Shown piece by piece: positions 23,709 to 34,175 of a stretch of DNA of 64,000 nucleotides. The stretch comes from Ectocarpus siliculosus (Eukaryota > Sar > Phaeophyceae > Ectocarpales > Ectocarpaceae). A program made the translations under genes and the position numbers. Below the pieces are notes generated by a model. The model did not search any database. It was not told the DNA's origin and worked only from the letters and a program-made list of their open reading frames with translations. The first letter of the stretch is position 1, and every line of letters begins with the position of its first letter. Location: the NCBI GenBank assembly GCA_000310025.1, contig FN649755.1, positions 3,345,616 to 3,409,615 of the forward strand, in the 5' to 3' direction.

Positions 23709-24143
23709 ATGGAAGCCCTCAACCTCAGCAGCTTTACTGAAGAGGACCGCCAAGCATTATCGGCGCACATCAAAGAGGAAGTGGAGAAGGGAATACAAGA
23801 AAAAATCAAGGAAACCGAAGAGAAGCGTCCCGCATCAGAGAGCGTGGACAAGCCCCCCGATGGAGGCGATCCCCGGCATGCTCGGCCGGCTGGAACAGCG
23901 TTAGACCCGCAACCTGAAGACCAGCCACGATCGTTGGAGGACCGTCTCGTTGATTCCTTCGCGCGGGCAATGCGAAGGACCAACACCCCGGGGGAGGAAA
24001 CCAGGGAAGTCTTACCCCCTAAGGACACCATCCGTGTCAGTCCTGTAATACATGTAGCCCCATTTACGGGTGTGTTCGATTCTAGTGGCGATGTCCAGGT
24101 TGGAGTACAAGTTTTTGAGAGCCAATTTCGGATGTTCATATAA
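23709..24143 (+). CDS. Copia gag-like N-terminal reading frame
   Basis: A 144-residue frame begins MEALNLSSFTEEDRQALSAH about 70 bp after the 5' LTR, the usual position for gag. It is rich in charged residues (EEVEKGIQEKIKETEEK), with a Pro-rich middle. It ends at a stop before the expected gag core and zinc knuckle. I assign it to gag by position only, because sequence resemblance is not diagnostic. It may be truncated by internal deletion of the element. Confidence 0.45.
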   Translation: MEALNLSSFTEEDRQALSAHIKEEVEKGIQEKIKETEEKRPASESVDKPPDGGDPRHARPAGTALDPQPEDQPRSLEDRLVDSFARAMRRTNTPGEETREVLPPKDTIRVSPVIHVAPFTGVFDSSGDVQVGVQVFESQFRMFI

Positions 24144-24740
24144 CACTGGAGATGCCGAGCAGCAACACCATCAGCATGCGCCTACTAGGGTCGTAGATCC
24201 GCTCAGGCACGTGATGATCTGCTCACCGGTTTACGTCTGAAGTGGTTTTGGTATGTGCTTGCATGCTTGTCTTCGTCGATTTCGTTTGGGTGTGCTCCGA
24301 TAAACCTACAGCACACCTTGTTGAGTTCTGCATACATGCGCGTCATCATCTTGCACATGTTTTTCCTGAGAGATACAGCAGTAGACCCCATCAAAGGGCG
24401 TTCTATTCTAGATAAGGTTGCCAGTGATCCACACAAAACTGCGAGGTTAAATGGATATTGAGTCACGTAAGGTTGCCAGTCACCCACACAAAACTGCGAG
24501 GTTAAATGGATATTGCGTCACGTAAGGTTGCCAGTCACCCACAAAACTGCGAGGTTGTATGGCTACTACGCCACGTAAGGTTGCCAGTCACCCACAGAAA
24601 CTGAAAGATTAGATGAGATTGTCAGCGAATCCTAACCAAGCTGCTGCATATACCTTCTTGAGTGCTTTGTAGTTGATGGAAATGTTTTGTCCCGTATGTG
24701 TTAAAATACAGAGATTGATCTCCGACTCATTATTTTTGCG
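24144..24740. other. Copia interior without recognisable coding
   Basis: Lies between the gag-like frame and the gypsy insertion point. It holds the four-unit tandem repeat at 24414-24613, listed separately, and otherwise nothing identifiable. Confidence 0.4.
24414..24613. repeat. Tandem repeat, 3.7 units of 53-55 bp
   Basis: Units start at 24414, 24469, 24524 and 24577, each AAGGTTGCCAGTCACCCACA, then AAAACTGCGAGGTT and a terminal CACGT. Divergence is slight, so expansion is fairly recent. It lies in the copia internal region just left of the nested element. Confidence 0.9.
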
Positions 24741-24744
24741 TTCA
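24741..24744. other. Gypsy target-site duplication, left (TTCA)
   Basis: TTCA precedes the LTR start at 24745 and recurs at 32076-32079 directly after the other LTR. Confidence 0.8.
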
Positions 24745-25070
24745 TGAGGACACTGGCTACTGTCAGAGACAGAGGCCGGTGCCGTGGCAGTATTATCCCA
24801 CTGCCAGGGGAAGGCTATTTCCTCTCGTGATGTGTAAACGAGGAGAAGAGGGTAGAAAGAGAGAGTGGCCATAGCGGCAGAGGGAGAGGAGAGTCGAAGA
24901 CTCTCCGCTTCCACTTTCGGCAAGTGACCAGGGACTTCGGAAGATATCCATCTCCGACGGTGCCTTTCCTGTCACTCTCCTTGTGACAAGATACCCCGAG
25001 GGAGCCATATCTTCCTACACTTTGTATGTGCACACATGGTTGGTTATACTCCTGACAGGTGTCCTCCACA
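24745..25070 (-). repeat. Gypsy 3' LTR
   Basis: 326 bp. In plus orientation it runs from TGAGGACACTGG to CCTCCACA. Directly adjacent at 25071-25085 is the purine-rich tract of the element, read on the minus strand. Confidence 0.92.
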
Positions 25071-25085
25071 TCACCCCCCCCTCTA
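25071..25085 (-). promoter_or_regulatory. Gypsy polypurine tract
   Basis: On the minus strand the sequence is AGAGGGGGGGGTGA, ending exactly at the 3' LTR, as expected of the plus-strand DNA primer of LTR retrotransposons. Confidence 0.75.
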
Positions 25086-25368
25086 TGCGCCACAAGTCCA
25101 TCTGTGCTAAAGATGTGCTTTTGGCGGCCATAGCCATGAGTGGCTCATGGAGACACATGTATTGGAGTTAACCTACCTGGTACAACATCATCAACTCAGC
25201 CTGATTATCATACAACGCGTGTTAAAAAACACGGAGTCTTCAGACGGAGTAGTGATAGATGTGGTCCATACTAGTATAGTCTAGACAAAATTGTGGGTAC
25301 TGGGCTACCATGATGACAGCTAGTGTACTAAAATATTTCGCATGATAATGCTGTGGGGTTGATGAGGG

Positions 25369-25677
25369 ATAAACTTGTAATGAGGTGACCCTCTGGCAAG
25401 TTTGTCTATTCATCATAATTAAAATCTTTACGAGAGATAGACTCGTAATGAGGTGACCCTCCGGCGAGTCTGTCTTTTCTTCATAAAAAAATATCGTGAT
25501 GAGGAATAAACTTGTAATGAGGTGACCCTCTGACAAGTTTATCTATTCACCAAAACATATTATAGTGATGGAGGATGAACTTGTAATGAGGTGACCTCTG
25601 GCAAGTTTATCTATTCATAAAAAAATAAGATATTGATGGGATGAACTTGTAATGAGGTGACCCTCTGGCAAGTTTAT
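25369..25677 (-). repeat. Five tandem hairpin units in the gypsy 3' UTR
   Basis: Units at 25369-25405, 25437-25473, 25506-25542, 25575-25610 and 25641-25677 each have a 9-bp outer stem (ATAAACTTG / CAAGTTTAT type) and an inner GAGG / CCTC stem around TGA. Unit 2 has ATAGACTCG / CGAGTCTGT: two stem pairs changed on both sides together. The intervening AT-rich linkers vary, so the stem-loops are better conserved than the spacers. They lie between the end of pol and the polypurine tract. Confidence 0.85.
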
Positions 25678-25904
25678 CTATTCATAAAAAAAATAAGATG
25701 TTGGGACAGCGGTGGTATAATTCAACTCTCCTCGCGAGTGTTTCCCCAAACACTTCAAAAATAGGTTGTTTCCACTGGATACAACCAACCACCGTGGCTA
25801 CTGGTCCTGTGCTAAATATATATAACACAGAATAATAGTAGTATAAATTTGTCCCAAGTCTCGGAAAAGATAGACGTGGCAACTGTTAGGAACGATAGAA
25901 TAAA

Positions 25905-26685
25905 TCAATCGTTTAATTTCCGGGCCCTAGTTCGTTTTCGTTTGCTAGTACGGCAGGGCAATTGAGTATCACTCTGTGTCGTAGCAGAACGCGACTTGGG
26001 TAATGGACCCTCCTTTAGGAGCCTTCTTCGTCGCTTCTTGGTTTTGTTCGGTGGCTCAGAGCCACTTTGCGTTGCCAATTTTCGACATAAAGGTTCTTGA
26101 GGAGTAGCTGCCTGTTTTCGTTTTCGTTTCCCCGTTTTACTGGGTGATTTTAGGTCTCCCTGTTCAACTGGGGCACGAGACGACGATTTATCAGGCTGCA
26201 CGATTTCCAAACCACAACGGATTCGGTAGGCAGATATCATTTCTTGACATTGTGGAATTTCGTCTGCTCTATATTCAAGGTCTGACTCGGGGCCGTAGCC
26301 TCGAAGACGCAAACGATACTTGTAGTTGTACGGGGTTTTCGGCCTTATGGCTTACCACTTTGTCAACGACGTAGGATTCAATTTTCGGTTGAGCTTCGTC
26401 GGGATGGTCTAGCTCGGGCAACGGAATCTGGCGTCCTAAGAAAAACTCGGAAAGCTTATCAAAGTCTGGCGCAGGTGGCGTTTTCCTCGCGTAGTACTGT
26501 TTAATGTGGGCTAAATGGACCGAAACTTCTCGAGTTTCGTTCTGGCGTCTCACTCTACATACCACCGGTGATAATTTAGAGCAGATGACGTAGGGTCCTC
26601 TCCACGGTAACAATAATTTCGGATTTGGTCCATCCGAATCCTGGTATGGGCGGTACACAAGTACTAGATCACCAGGTTTAAACAC
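25905..26685 (-). pseudogene. Gypsy pol C-terminus with chromodomain-like tail
   Basis: The frame 26275-26685 has FKPGDLVLVYRPYQ, the GPY-type module (LLPWRGPYVI) and a run VVDKVVSHKAENP. After a one-base shift in a C-run near 26325 the sequence continues as YKYRLRLRGYGPESD, EYRADEIPQCQEMISAYRI, which fits a degenerate chromodomain fold (V..I..H....Y.V...GY......E...). A strongly basic tail follows with three KRKR/KKRRRR clusters, a plausible nuclear-localisation or DNA-binding tail. Stop at 25905. Confidence 0.65.
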
Positions 26686-26699
26686 AGGGATAGGGCGCA

Positions 26700-29600
26700 G
26701 TTTAGTCCGATACGTTACGGCGCGCTAGTTCAAAAGCAACCTGTAGATTTTCCTGTGTTGTTTTAGAGAATTCCTCAGTATTCGCTGTTGTTCCTACATG
26801 AGGGATGCCGAGAATAATGTCAATTAGTAGTCGTGGCTTTCGACCAAACATAAGAAAGAATGGTGTTTCATGTATGGTGGAGCTAAATGACGTGTTGTAA
26901 GCCAGTTGGACAAAAGGCAGCAATGATGCCCAGTTATCGCGGTTATGGAACTATGCATGGCAAGCATTGCGTGCATGGTAGCATGTACTCGTTCTGAGAC
27001 AGAATTACCCTGCGGACGGTATGGTGTCGTGCGGGTTTTCTTATAGTTCAGAATACGCTGTAATTGGTGGACTACACTGTTCTCAAATTCAGGTCCTTGG
27101 TCGGAATGCAACACTTCAGGCGATCCAAAGATGCTGATGATGCGGTCGATAATGGCCTGAGCGACAGTGATTGCTGACTTGTTGGGAATCGGAGTCAACA
27201 CGGTGAATCGGGTTAGGTGGTCCATCATGGATAGGACATATTTGCACCGTACCCCGGCGGCTGAAACTGATTCTACTTTATATTCAACTAGGTCAACCGA
27301 AATACGTTCAAACGGTCTTTGTACTGGTACATGTCCCGTTGGTAATTTGTTCCGGTTGTGGGCTGTTTTCCGACGTTGACAGGCTTGGCATTCTTGACAC
27401 CAAGTACGGACGTCCCGATTCATGGTTGGCCACCAGTACTTTTGGCGGATCTTCTCATAAGTCGGTCTAGACGCTAAGTGACCCCCAGATAATACGTGGT
27501 CATGATAGGCGTGTAGCACTAGTCCGGTAAGGGCGTAAGGCAACACCAATTGGTCACTAAACGTACTACGTTTCCGGAGGTAGCCTGGTAAATACGATTT
27601 AAACAGCAATTGGTCACTAAACGTACTACGTTTCCGGAGGTAGCCTGGTAAATACGATTTAAACAGCAATCCATCACGCACGAAGTGGTACGATATGGAA
27701 GTGGTTGTCTCGTCATCAGGTAATTGAGCGTCAGGTTTTGAAAGATAGTCGATATATGTGCCATATTCAAGAGCTTGTTTTTCACGCAAGATATCGCGGT
27801 TAATAGTTTCAAATACGTTGGTCGCGCTAATATAAACTGATTTCTCAGCGAATAATTCGCGATCACTTTGAACCGGTCGCAAGTTTTCCAAACGATCTGC
27901 AGACACTTGGTACGGACGTGGTGGAACAATCGAATGCAGCGCAGGGTCATCAGGCACATTCCTACATATCGGTGCAAGTTGCGGTGCTTCCAACTGTTGT
28001 TGGTGATCGAACGCAAACAACCGAGATAGGGTGTCTGGGACTACATGTAACTTTCCCGGCTTGTGTCGCACTGTAAAGTCAAAGGACTGCAAAGCGATTG
28101 CCCATCTGGTCAGCATATTAGACGTGTCTTGCATTGTGTACAAATATCTCAATGCCGCGTGATCCGTGACAACTTCTAAATGTCTGCCCCACAAGTAGGG
28201 TCGCCAGTGTTGTAAACTCAAAACCACACCGTAGCATTCCTTCATCGTCGCAGAGTAATGACGTTGAGCCTTGTTAAATCGTTGGCTAAAATAAGCGATA
28301 ATATTCACATCGTCGCCGTTCTTTTGGCCCAGGAATGCTCCTGCACCAACTTCACTAGCATCTACGTGAACCACGAAGTCTTTGGTAAAGTCAGGGAAAC
28401 ATAACACAGGTGCTTTGCTGAGTAAACGTTTGATCTCTGCAAAAGCCTTATCATGTTCCTGGTTCCAACGTTTTGCGATCGATTTTACATGCTCTTTTTG
28501 TGTGAGTTCGACTAGCGGTGCGATCACCGTAGAAAGGTCGGGTATAAATTTCCTCACATAGTTAACCATTCCCAATACTGAGCGAAGCGCTTTGATTGTT
28601 TTGGGTGCAGGCAAATCGACAATAGACTTTATACGATCTTCCCCAACACGAATCCCTTTTTCCGACAGTATATGCCCCAGGTATTTTACTTCCTGTGGTC
28701 CAAATTGTACTTTGGAGGGTTTCAAGGTAAGACCGGCCGCTTGGAGTGCTTGGAGCTTGCTTTCTAATAAGGTTAGATGGCTCTCCCAATTTGAGCTGCA
28801 GCAAATAATGTCGCCCATATACACCAAAAGTCCACTGCGTGGTCCGAAGTGAGAGAATGTCAGAGACATCATACGGGCAAGTAGAAAAGGAGCATTCGCA
28901 ATTCCGAAGGGGAGGCGTTTGAAAACCCATTTCCCTTTGTGTGTCACAAACGCAGTCTTTTCTTGTTCTGCTTCGTCTACTTCGATTTGGTGGTAGGCTG
29001 ACTGGATATCGCAGACAGTAATAAATTTTGCACCTCCAACGGTATCAATATGGGATTCTATATCTGGCATGGGCCAACATTTTCGAATTAAACTCTTGTT
29101 AATAGTAGAGCGGTAGTCAACGCAGAATCGAGGAGTGTCATCAGCTTTTGCTACGATGGTAACAGCAGATCCCCACGAACTGGGTCTCTGTTCAATAATC
29201 TCCTCGTCTTCCATTTGTTCCACACACTTGTCGATAACTTCTGGTGCTCTAGTATTAGTACGATAGGGAGCACGGTCGACTGGTATAGTGCCTGGTTCTA
29301 GCGGAAAATCTGCCTTGGCTATCTTGCATTTTCCGAGCTCCTTCGGAGATAACGAACACACGTTACGATATTTCGAGAATAAATCCAAGACTTGCGAGCA
29401 TTGTTGAGGAGTAAATGTAGTGTTCGTGAACGCTTTTTTCATGGCTCGTTTTAACTCGTCTCGCTTGTGTCTGAATGTGGTTTGGTCGCTATTGACAGCG
29501 CTAACTGTTTTATCGGCAACCGATTTTACACGCGAAATGTACCCTAAAATAGTGTCACGTGCAATGTGAACGTGTCGTTTGGATGGATTAGCAACTTGTA

Positions 29601-30594
29601 CTGCAGCAGACTTGTCCGTTGCTGACCAATTGCATACCGTTCTAGCGACTACGATTGTACGGAACGCTTCTGGTATATTTTCAGACGTTTCGATGTCTTT
29701 GGCAGTGACAATCCGTGGTTCGATCAACGCACGCGTGTTTGCCTGTGGTGCGTGTTTCGTCACGACGTCTAGTGCAATTTCACTTTCGGGGGGAATGCAG
29801 TATCTCCTAGAGAGATATACGGGCACTGCTCCTATCGATGGGTCAAGCGTCACTATAGAGATTTGCGCAAGGGCATCATTATTAGTGTCCGCTTGACTGT
29901 TCGTTCGTCTGTGAGTTGCCGGAATTTTCCGTGTTGCATTTGTTAACGAAAGTTGCTCACCGCACCAATCAAGGACGGCACCGAAGGCATTCATAATGCT
30001 ATTATCGAGCAACATCTTATCCGGACCTAGATTGGGCAACACGAGAGCTTCCACTGGTAATGTGATATCTCCCAGTGTGAGCTTAAATCGGATGTATCCT
30101 AGGATTTCTAACGCTGATCCGTCTGCGCTATTCAACTGAATTGCGCCAGGAGGCACAGGTTTCAGAGGCAAACGTTGCAGGACCGGATGAGATTTAATAA
30201 AAGACGCTGATATACACGGTACATCAGCTGCTGTGTCGATAGTAAGGTCGGACACAGCGTGATTACAAACTCGGGCAGGAATTCGCACTCTCTTGGAGGA
30301 CGAATTTAACGCATTCGGGTGTTGTGGATATTTTCTCAGTGCTGACGCATGAAACGCCGCATAAGTGGGTCCACCACTCGATGCACTTGAAACAGAGGCA
30401 TGTCTTTCCGTGTTATGATTAAATGGCATACTACCAGTCAGTACAAATTCAGCTTGCGGGGCTAACCTAGAAGTCGGCACACGAGTGCGCTTGTTCTTCC
30501 TATTTTTCCCTGCTTTGCTACTTGACCGACTATGAAACAGTGCCTGGGCAGAATCTGCTACCGATGTCTCAGACTTACTGCTTGAACGGACTTC
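26700..30594 (-). pseudogene. Gypsy pol: protease, RT, RNase H, integrase
   Basis: An open frame of more than 1,218 codons (26824-30480, upstream open to about 30594) carries the following. Protease: IDTAADVPCI, Asp82 of the 30480 start. RT: VCDIQSAYHQIE, LPFGIANAPF, and the box VYMGDIICC where the second residue of the DD pair is Gly556. RNase H: HVDASEVGAGAFL, KECYG, VTDHAALRYL, PDTLSR. Integrase: H...H and CQECQAC zinc-binding residues, Asp1063, Asp1127, Glu1163 (D,D35E). A shift near 26946 moves the end of integrase into the frame 26702-26923 (PFVQLAYNTSFSSTIHETPF). The RT substitution predicts no polymerase activity from this copy. Confidence 0.92.
27548..27667 (-). repeat. 60-bp perfect tandem duplication inside gypsy pol
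   Basis: 27548-27607 and 27608-27667 are identical. The result is an in-frame double LLFKSYLPGYLRKRSTFSDQ just upstream of the integrase zinc-binding domain. Being exactly 20 codons, it leaves the reading frame intact. Confidence 0.95.
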
Positions 30595-30771
30595 ACATCA
30601 CCACCTCTCACCCGAGGAAAAAATGATTCCCTCGATTTTCTACTGTCATGCACATACGGGGCTGAGTCAACTCGGGCATCCTGTGCTACGTGAGTTTCCT
30701 CAGCTAATGGTGTGCTATCGACCTGTCTCCCTACGAGCGAGGAGTCCCGTGAAGGGCCCCGTCATACCCCG

Positions 30772-31750
30772 TCATGCTTTTGTCCAAGTCCATCCCTTCT
30801 CCTGTGCGTGCTTTTTCTTTAGGCCGCACTGTTCGATGGATTGGTTGAACTTGCACCCCGGGTAGGGGCACGGTTCTGCCTTCGTTGCCGAAGAAGAACT
30901 GCCCTTGCCCGTGGTGCGCGCCTTTTTAGGGGCGCCCTGACTCGAACTGGTCTTGGTGGGGGCCCGCATCGACTAGAGCCTCGTTACTTCAGCTTGTAGG
31001 TTTTTAATGACCGCCGTGTTCGAGGACACGGTTTGCTTCAGCTGTGGGGGTTCAGGGTACGCAACAGTGGATACGGTGTCGGATGTGGGTGACGCTGCGC
31101 CTCTTAGATTGTTTGCCTCGTGTTTTTTCGCGCGGAGTCTTGCGTCCTGAAATGAGTTTGGGGGGTCCTCTCGAACACACTCTATTCTAATGTGAGGTTT
31201 TAGGTCGTTCTCAAATGTGGCAGTCATGAAAACGTCCCATGCGTGTTCGTAGTGGCTAATGTGGGAGGGACCTGAGCGAGCCGCCTCTGCAAGGAGGCGT
31301 GTGCGGGCCTGAGTAACTTTCAGCGCAAACCCGTCCACTGTCGTCTCTCCTTCCTGCCTGAGAACGGCTATCTCTCTGGCTAATACCGCAATGCGGTTGG
31401 GCGCGGAGAAATGAAAGGTAAAAGCTTGACAGTATTCGTCCCAAGTTGCCGGTGCTCGTGGCCTGACAGCTTGTCCTGTGTTCCGAAGTGCGGTCAACCG
31501 ATGTGCCGATCGCCATTCGAGAGACCACTAACCAGTTCCACTAGAGTGTCATAGGCTTGGCCTCGAATGACGAAGGGGAGGAATTGAATCGCTCTTTGGT
31601 CTACTACAGATTCGGGCGGGTCGTCTGCTGCAACAGAGACTAGTTTCACACGTGCTCGGTATCGGGTCAGAATCTCAACAACATCGGAATCTCCTGGTGT
31701 CCCCGAAAGCGATATTTCTTTCGGAAGGTCGTTCTCTTCGTCGACGCCAA
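30772..31750 (-). pseudogene. Gypsy gag with zinc-knuckle-like C-terminus
   Basis: The reading frame begins at or inside the 5' LTR boundary (VDEENDLPKEISLSGTPGDS, then VVDQRAIQFLPFVIRGQAYD). It shifts near 31500 to RLTALRNTGQAVRPRAPATW, then DEYCQAFTFHFSAPNRIA and REIAVLRQEGETTVDGFALK, the retrotransposon gag core. A TAG at 30973-30975 interrupts before a Lys/Ser-rich stretch and CPYPGCKFNQSIEQCGLKKK followed by H. That is a C-x4-C-x8-C-x5-H arrangement and could be an unusual zinc knuckle. No ATG was found near the N-terminus. Confidence 0.75.
31738..31750 (-). promoter_or_regulatory. Putative gypsy primer-binding site
   Basis: On the minus strand, TTGGCGTCGACGA directly follows the 5' LTR. 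The TGG would pair with the CCA end of a tRNA ending in TCGTCGACGCCA. The tRNA was not identified. Confidence 0.5.
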
Positions 31751-32075
31751 TGAGGACACTGGCTACTGTCAGAGACAGAGGTCGGTGCCGTGGCAGTATT
31801 ATCCCACTGCCAGGGGAAGGCTATTTCCTCTCGTGATGTGTAAACGAGGAGAAGAGGGTAGAAAGAGAGAGAGGCCATAGCGGCAGAGGGAGAGGAGAGT
31901 CGAAGACTCTCCGCTTCCACTTTCGGCAAGTGGCCAGGGACTTCGGAAGATATCCATCTCCGACGGTGCCTTTCCTGTCACTCTCCTTGTGACAAGATAC
32001 TCCGAGGGGGCCATATCTTCCTACACTTTGTATGTGCACACATGGTTGGTTATACTCCTGACAGGTGTCTCCACA
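31751..32075 (-). repeat. Gypsy 5' LTR
   Basis: 325 bp, from TGAGGACACTGG to TCTCCACA on the plus strand, followed by the target duplication TTCA (32076-32079). Confidence 0.92.
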
Positions 32076-32079
32076 TTCA

Positions 32080-32999
32080 CGTCGATAACGGGGGATATGC
32101 GAAGGCGTCATGAATCTTTGTACCCTCTACCGACAATGAGTTGCGTGTTACGAACACGAGTCTGTTGCATGTCCAGCGGTAGGAGTTGTAGGGGGATACA
32201 CTTGGAAATTTGGTCAGGGGTCTGTGTAACCGACAGGAATACATGGAGATGATCTCCATTTCGTACCAGAACACTGTATGCACGAAAGCAGCGCAGTGGT
32301 TGCACACCAGTAAGAAGATGTGTTGGGTTGTTGATCAGAAACACAGCTGTGTAAGCTCTAACATGGATCCAACATTGTTGTTTGCGTGACCGAGGAATAA
32401 TTAACGTTGTCAGACAAATCGCAAGAATCGTTGCGTCACTTTTGCGAAAGAGGAGTAATTAACCTCAGTCGTAGATTGGCGTTCGATTTGATAGGTAACC
32501 ATGATGTCGTACAGAATGCGAAAGACAACGATCACTGCTGCGCAGAACAGAGGGCGTATTGCAAGCTATTCTCCCCAGCAGTGCCACGTGCTGAATTGAC
32601 GCTTTGGGTGACTGATTTTGCCTTTGCCTTTCCCTTTCGGATGCGCAATCTCCCCTGCACTGCCGAGTCAATCCCTCCGGAGAGACAGCTGCACACACCC
32701 CACCCAGGCGGATACGTGGCACCTGATGAAGCCCGAGCCGCGGCGATGCCAGCAGAAAAGGGTGGCCGCGGCAGAGGCGAGGGTGGCTACCGCGGGGAAG
32801 AAGCAGTGGCAGGAGGGATGGATGAAAGCGCTGGGGTTGATGGGGCGGAAAAAAATACTTCATGTGACAAATGGTGTGACTTTTCTTATTTGGTGTTCTC
32901 ATTGTTTTGGCTTTGGTTTGTATTGCTTCGGCTTTGTGTTTGGTCTTTTTGAGTACGAGGTCGAGCCTGAACGAGTAGGATTTTATTTTCGGGGTTTTC
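32080..32999 (+). other. Copia interior, right of the nested element
   Basis: Coding is obscure. A Gly/Arg/Glu segment near 32755-32830 with KKQWQEG could correspond to the start of a copia RT (W..AM.. motif) but is too damaged to rely on. 32880-32960 is T/G-rich low complexity. Confidence 0.3.
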
Positions 33000-33859
33000 A
33001 CAGGATGTTTGGTTGTGAACAGCGATCACAACCTGAGGGAGCAGGTGGTAGAGATTTTATTCTTAGAAAATTGGGATGCAGGGACTTTAAAGACCTCGAA
33101 GCAGACGTACGCTGAAGAGTTGGGGATGGAGTTTGGGGTAGAGTACGGGAAGGAAATTCCTCTTCTGTAGGGTTGAAGCTTTCAGAGTTTGACCAGGATG
33201 AAGAAGTGGTATCAAGGCCTTTTCGTGAGCTGATAGGATCATTGATGTGGCTGGCAACGCAAACGAGGCCAGATATCGCGAACGCAGTGAGAGCGGTAGC
33301 ACGGTACTGTACTTCTCCCAAAGAAATTCATTGGAAAGCAGGTCTTGGTATTTTGGGGTATGTGGTAAGAACTAGTGACTTGGGTATTACATTCAGGAGG
33401 GGTAGTGTAGCAGGGTTGAGCATGGAGGTGTTCGCAGACGCAGACTATGCAATTAGGGCTGCCGATAGGAGGTCTGTGTCAGGAGGATTGGTGATGTGTG
33501 GGGAGGGATGTATTTCTTGGTTTTCAAGGACGCAGAAGTGCGTTACGTTGAGCACGACAGAGGCGGAGTATGTCTCTATTGCGGATGTGATGAAGGAAGT
33601 ATTGTTTCTGAGGCAAGTATGGCGTTTCATGTTGCCAGAAGCAGATATGCCGTGTATTCCGGTGTTCGAGGATAACCAGGGGGGTATTCAGTTGGCGCAG
33701 AACCCGATTAGCAACAGTAACTCGAAGCACATCGACGTAAGGCACCACTTTATCAGGGATTTGGTACGCAGGAAGGAGAATTCGATTTTTCACGTGGAAT
33801 CGGCGTATCAACATGCTGACTTCCTCACGAAGGAAGGCACTTCACGTGGGAAATTTTGA
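33000..33859 (+). pseudogene. Copia RT thumb and RNase H
   Basis: The first part (33010-33170) reads VVNSDHNLREQVVEIL, then AGTLKTSKQTYAEEL-like residues in a shifted frame. From about 33166 the frame gives VGLKLSEFDQDEEVVSRPF, RELIGSLMWLATQTRPDIA, then RNase H with MEVFADADYAIRAADRRS, LSTTEAEYVSIADVMKEV, VFEDNQGGIQLAQNP and KHIDVRHHFIRD. The RNase H catalytic residues (Asp in FADADYA, Glu in TTEAEY, Asp in FEDNQG) are intact. It ends at TGA 33857-33859, about 315 bp before the 3' LTR. At least one frameshift, near 33165. Confidence 0.88.
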
Positions 33860-34163
33860 GTTTCATCGTAACTTCGTAATGATTATGGATTAATGTTTTG
33901 ATGTTTGGGTTGTTTTTGTGTGATATCAAACAACTAGGGTGGCAACATTTTGCATTTTTGCACATGGTTTTTGTCAATGGATGATGTTCTAGGCTGGGGG
34001 GCAATTAGTTCACTGAAGCTCGAAGAAGTATATCTGATATGACCGGGGATGGGTATTGATGTCTAGCCAGTGAGCCTATTGTTCTGGAGTTGAGTTGAGT
34101 TTCTGAGTTTATTTTCTTGTGTTTTGGAGTTCTTGAGGATCGAAAAAGACATGGCATGGTCAC

Positions 34164-34175
34164 AAGCAGGGGGGC
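34164..34175 (+). promoter_or_regulatory. Copia polypurine tract
   Basis: AAGCAGGGGGGC ends exactly at the 3' LTR start. A similar GGCTGGGGGGCA at 33990-34001 may be an older or secondary purine tract. Confidence 0.65.

Larger units (their letters stand above)
24745..32075 (-). mobile_element. Ty3/gypsy LTR retrotransposon with chromodomain, nested in copia
   Basis: The 7,331-bp element has LTRs 24745-25070 and 31751-32075 (TG...CA, five substitutions and one indel between them, about 98.5% identity) and a 4-bp target duplication TTCA. Read on the minus strand the order is 5' LTR, primer-site-like TGGCGTCGACGA, gag, protease, RT, RNase H, integrase, chromodomain-like tail, hairpin array, purine tract, 3' LTR. 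Coding is broken by frameshifts near 31500, 26946, 26708 and 26325 and a gag stop at 30973. The RT active-site box reads YMGD. Confidence 0.93.

Noticed and set aside
25369-25677. CRISPR-like array
   Set aside because: Repeats are self-complementary hairpins with AT-rich, similar linkers rather than unique spacers, inside a eukaryotic retrotransposon.
26144-30865. Plus-strand frames within 26-31 kb
   Set aside because: Antisense shadows of the gypsy gag and pol genes.
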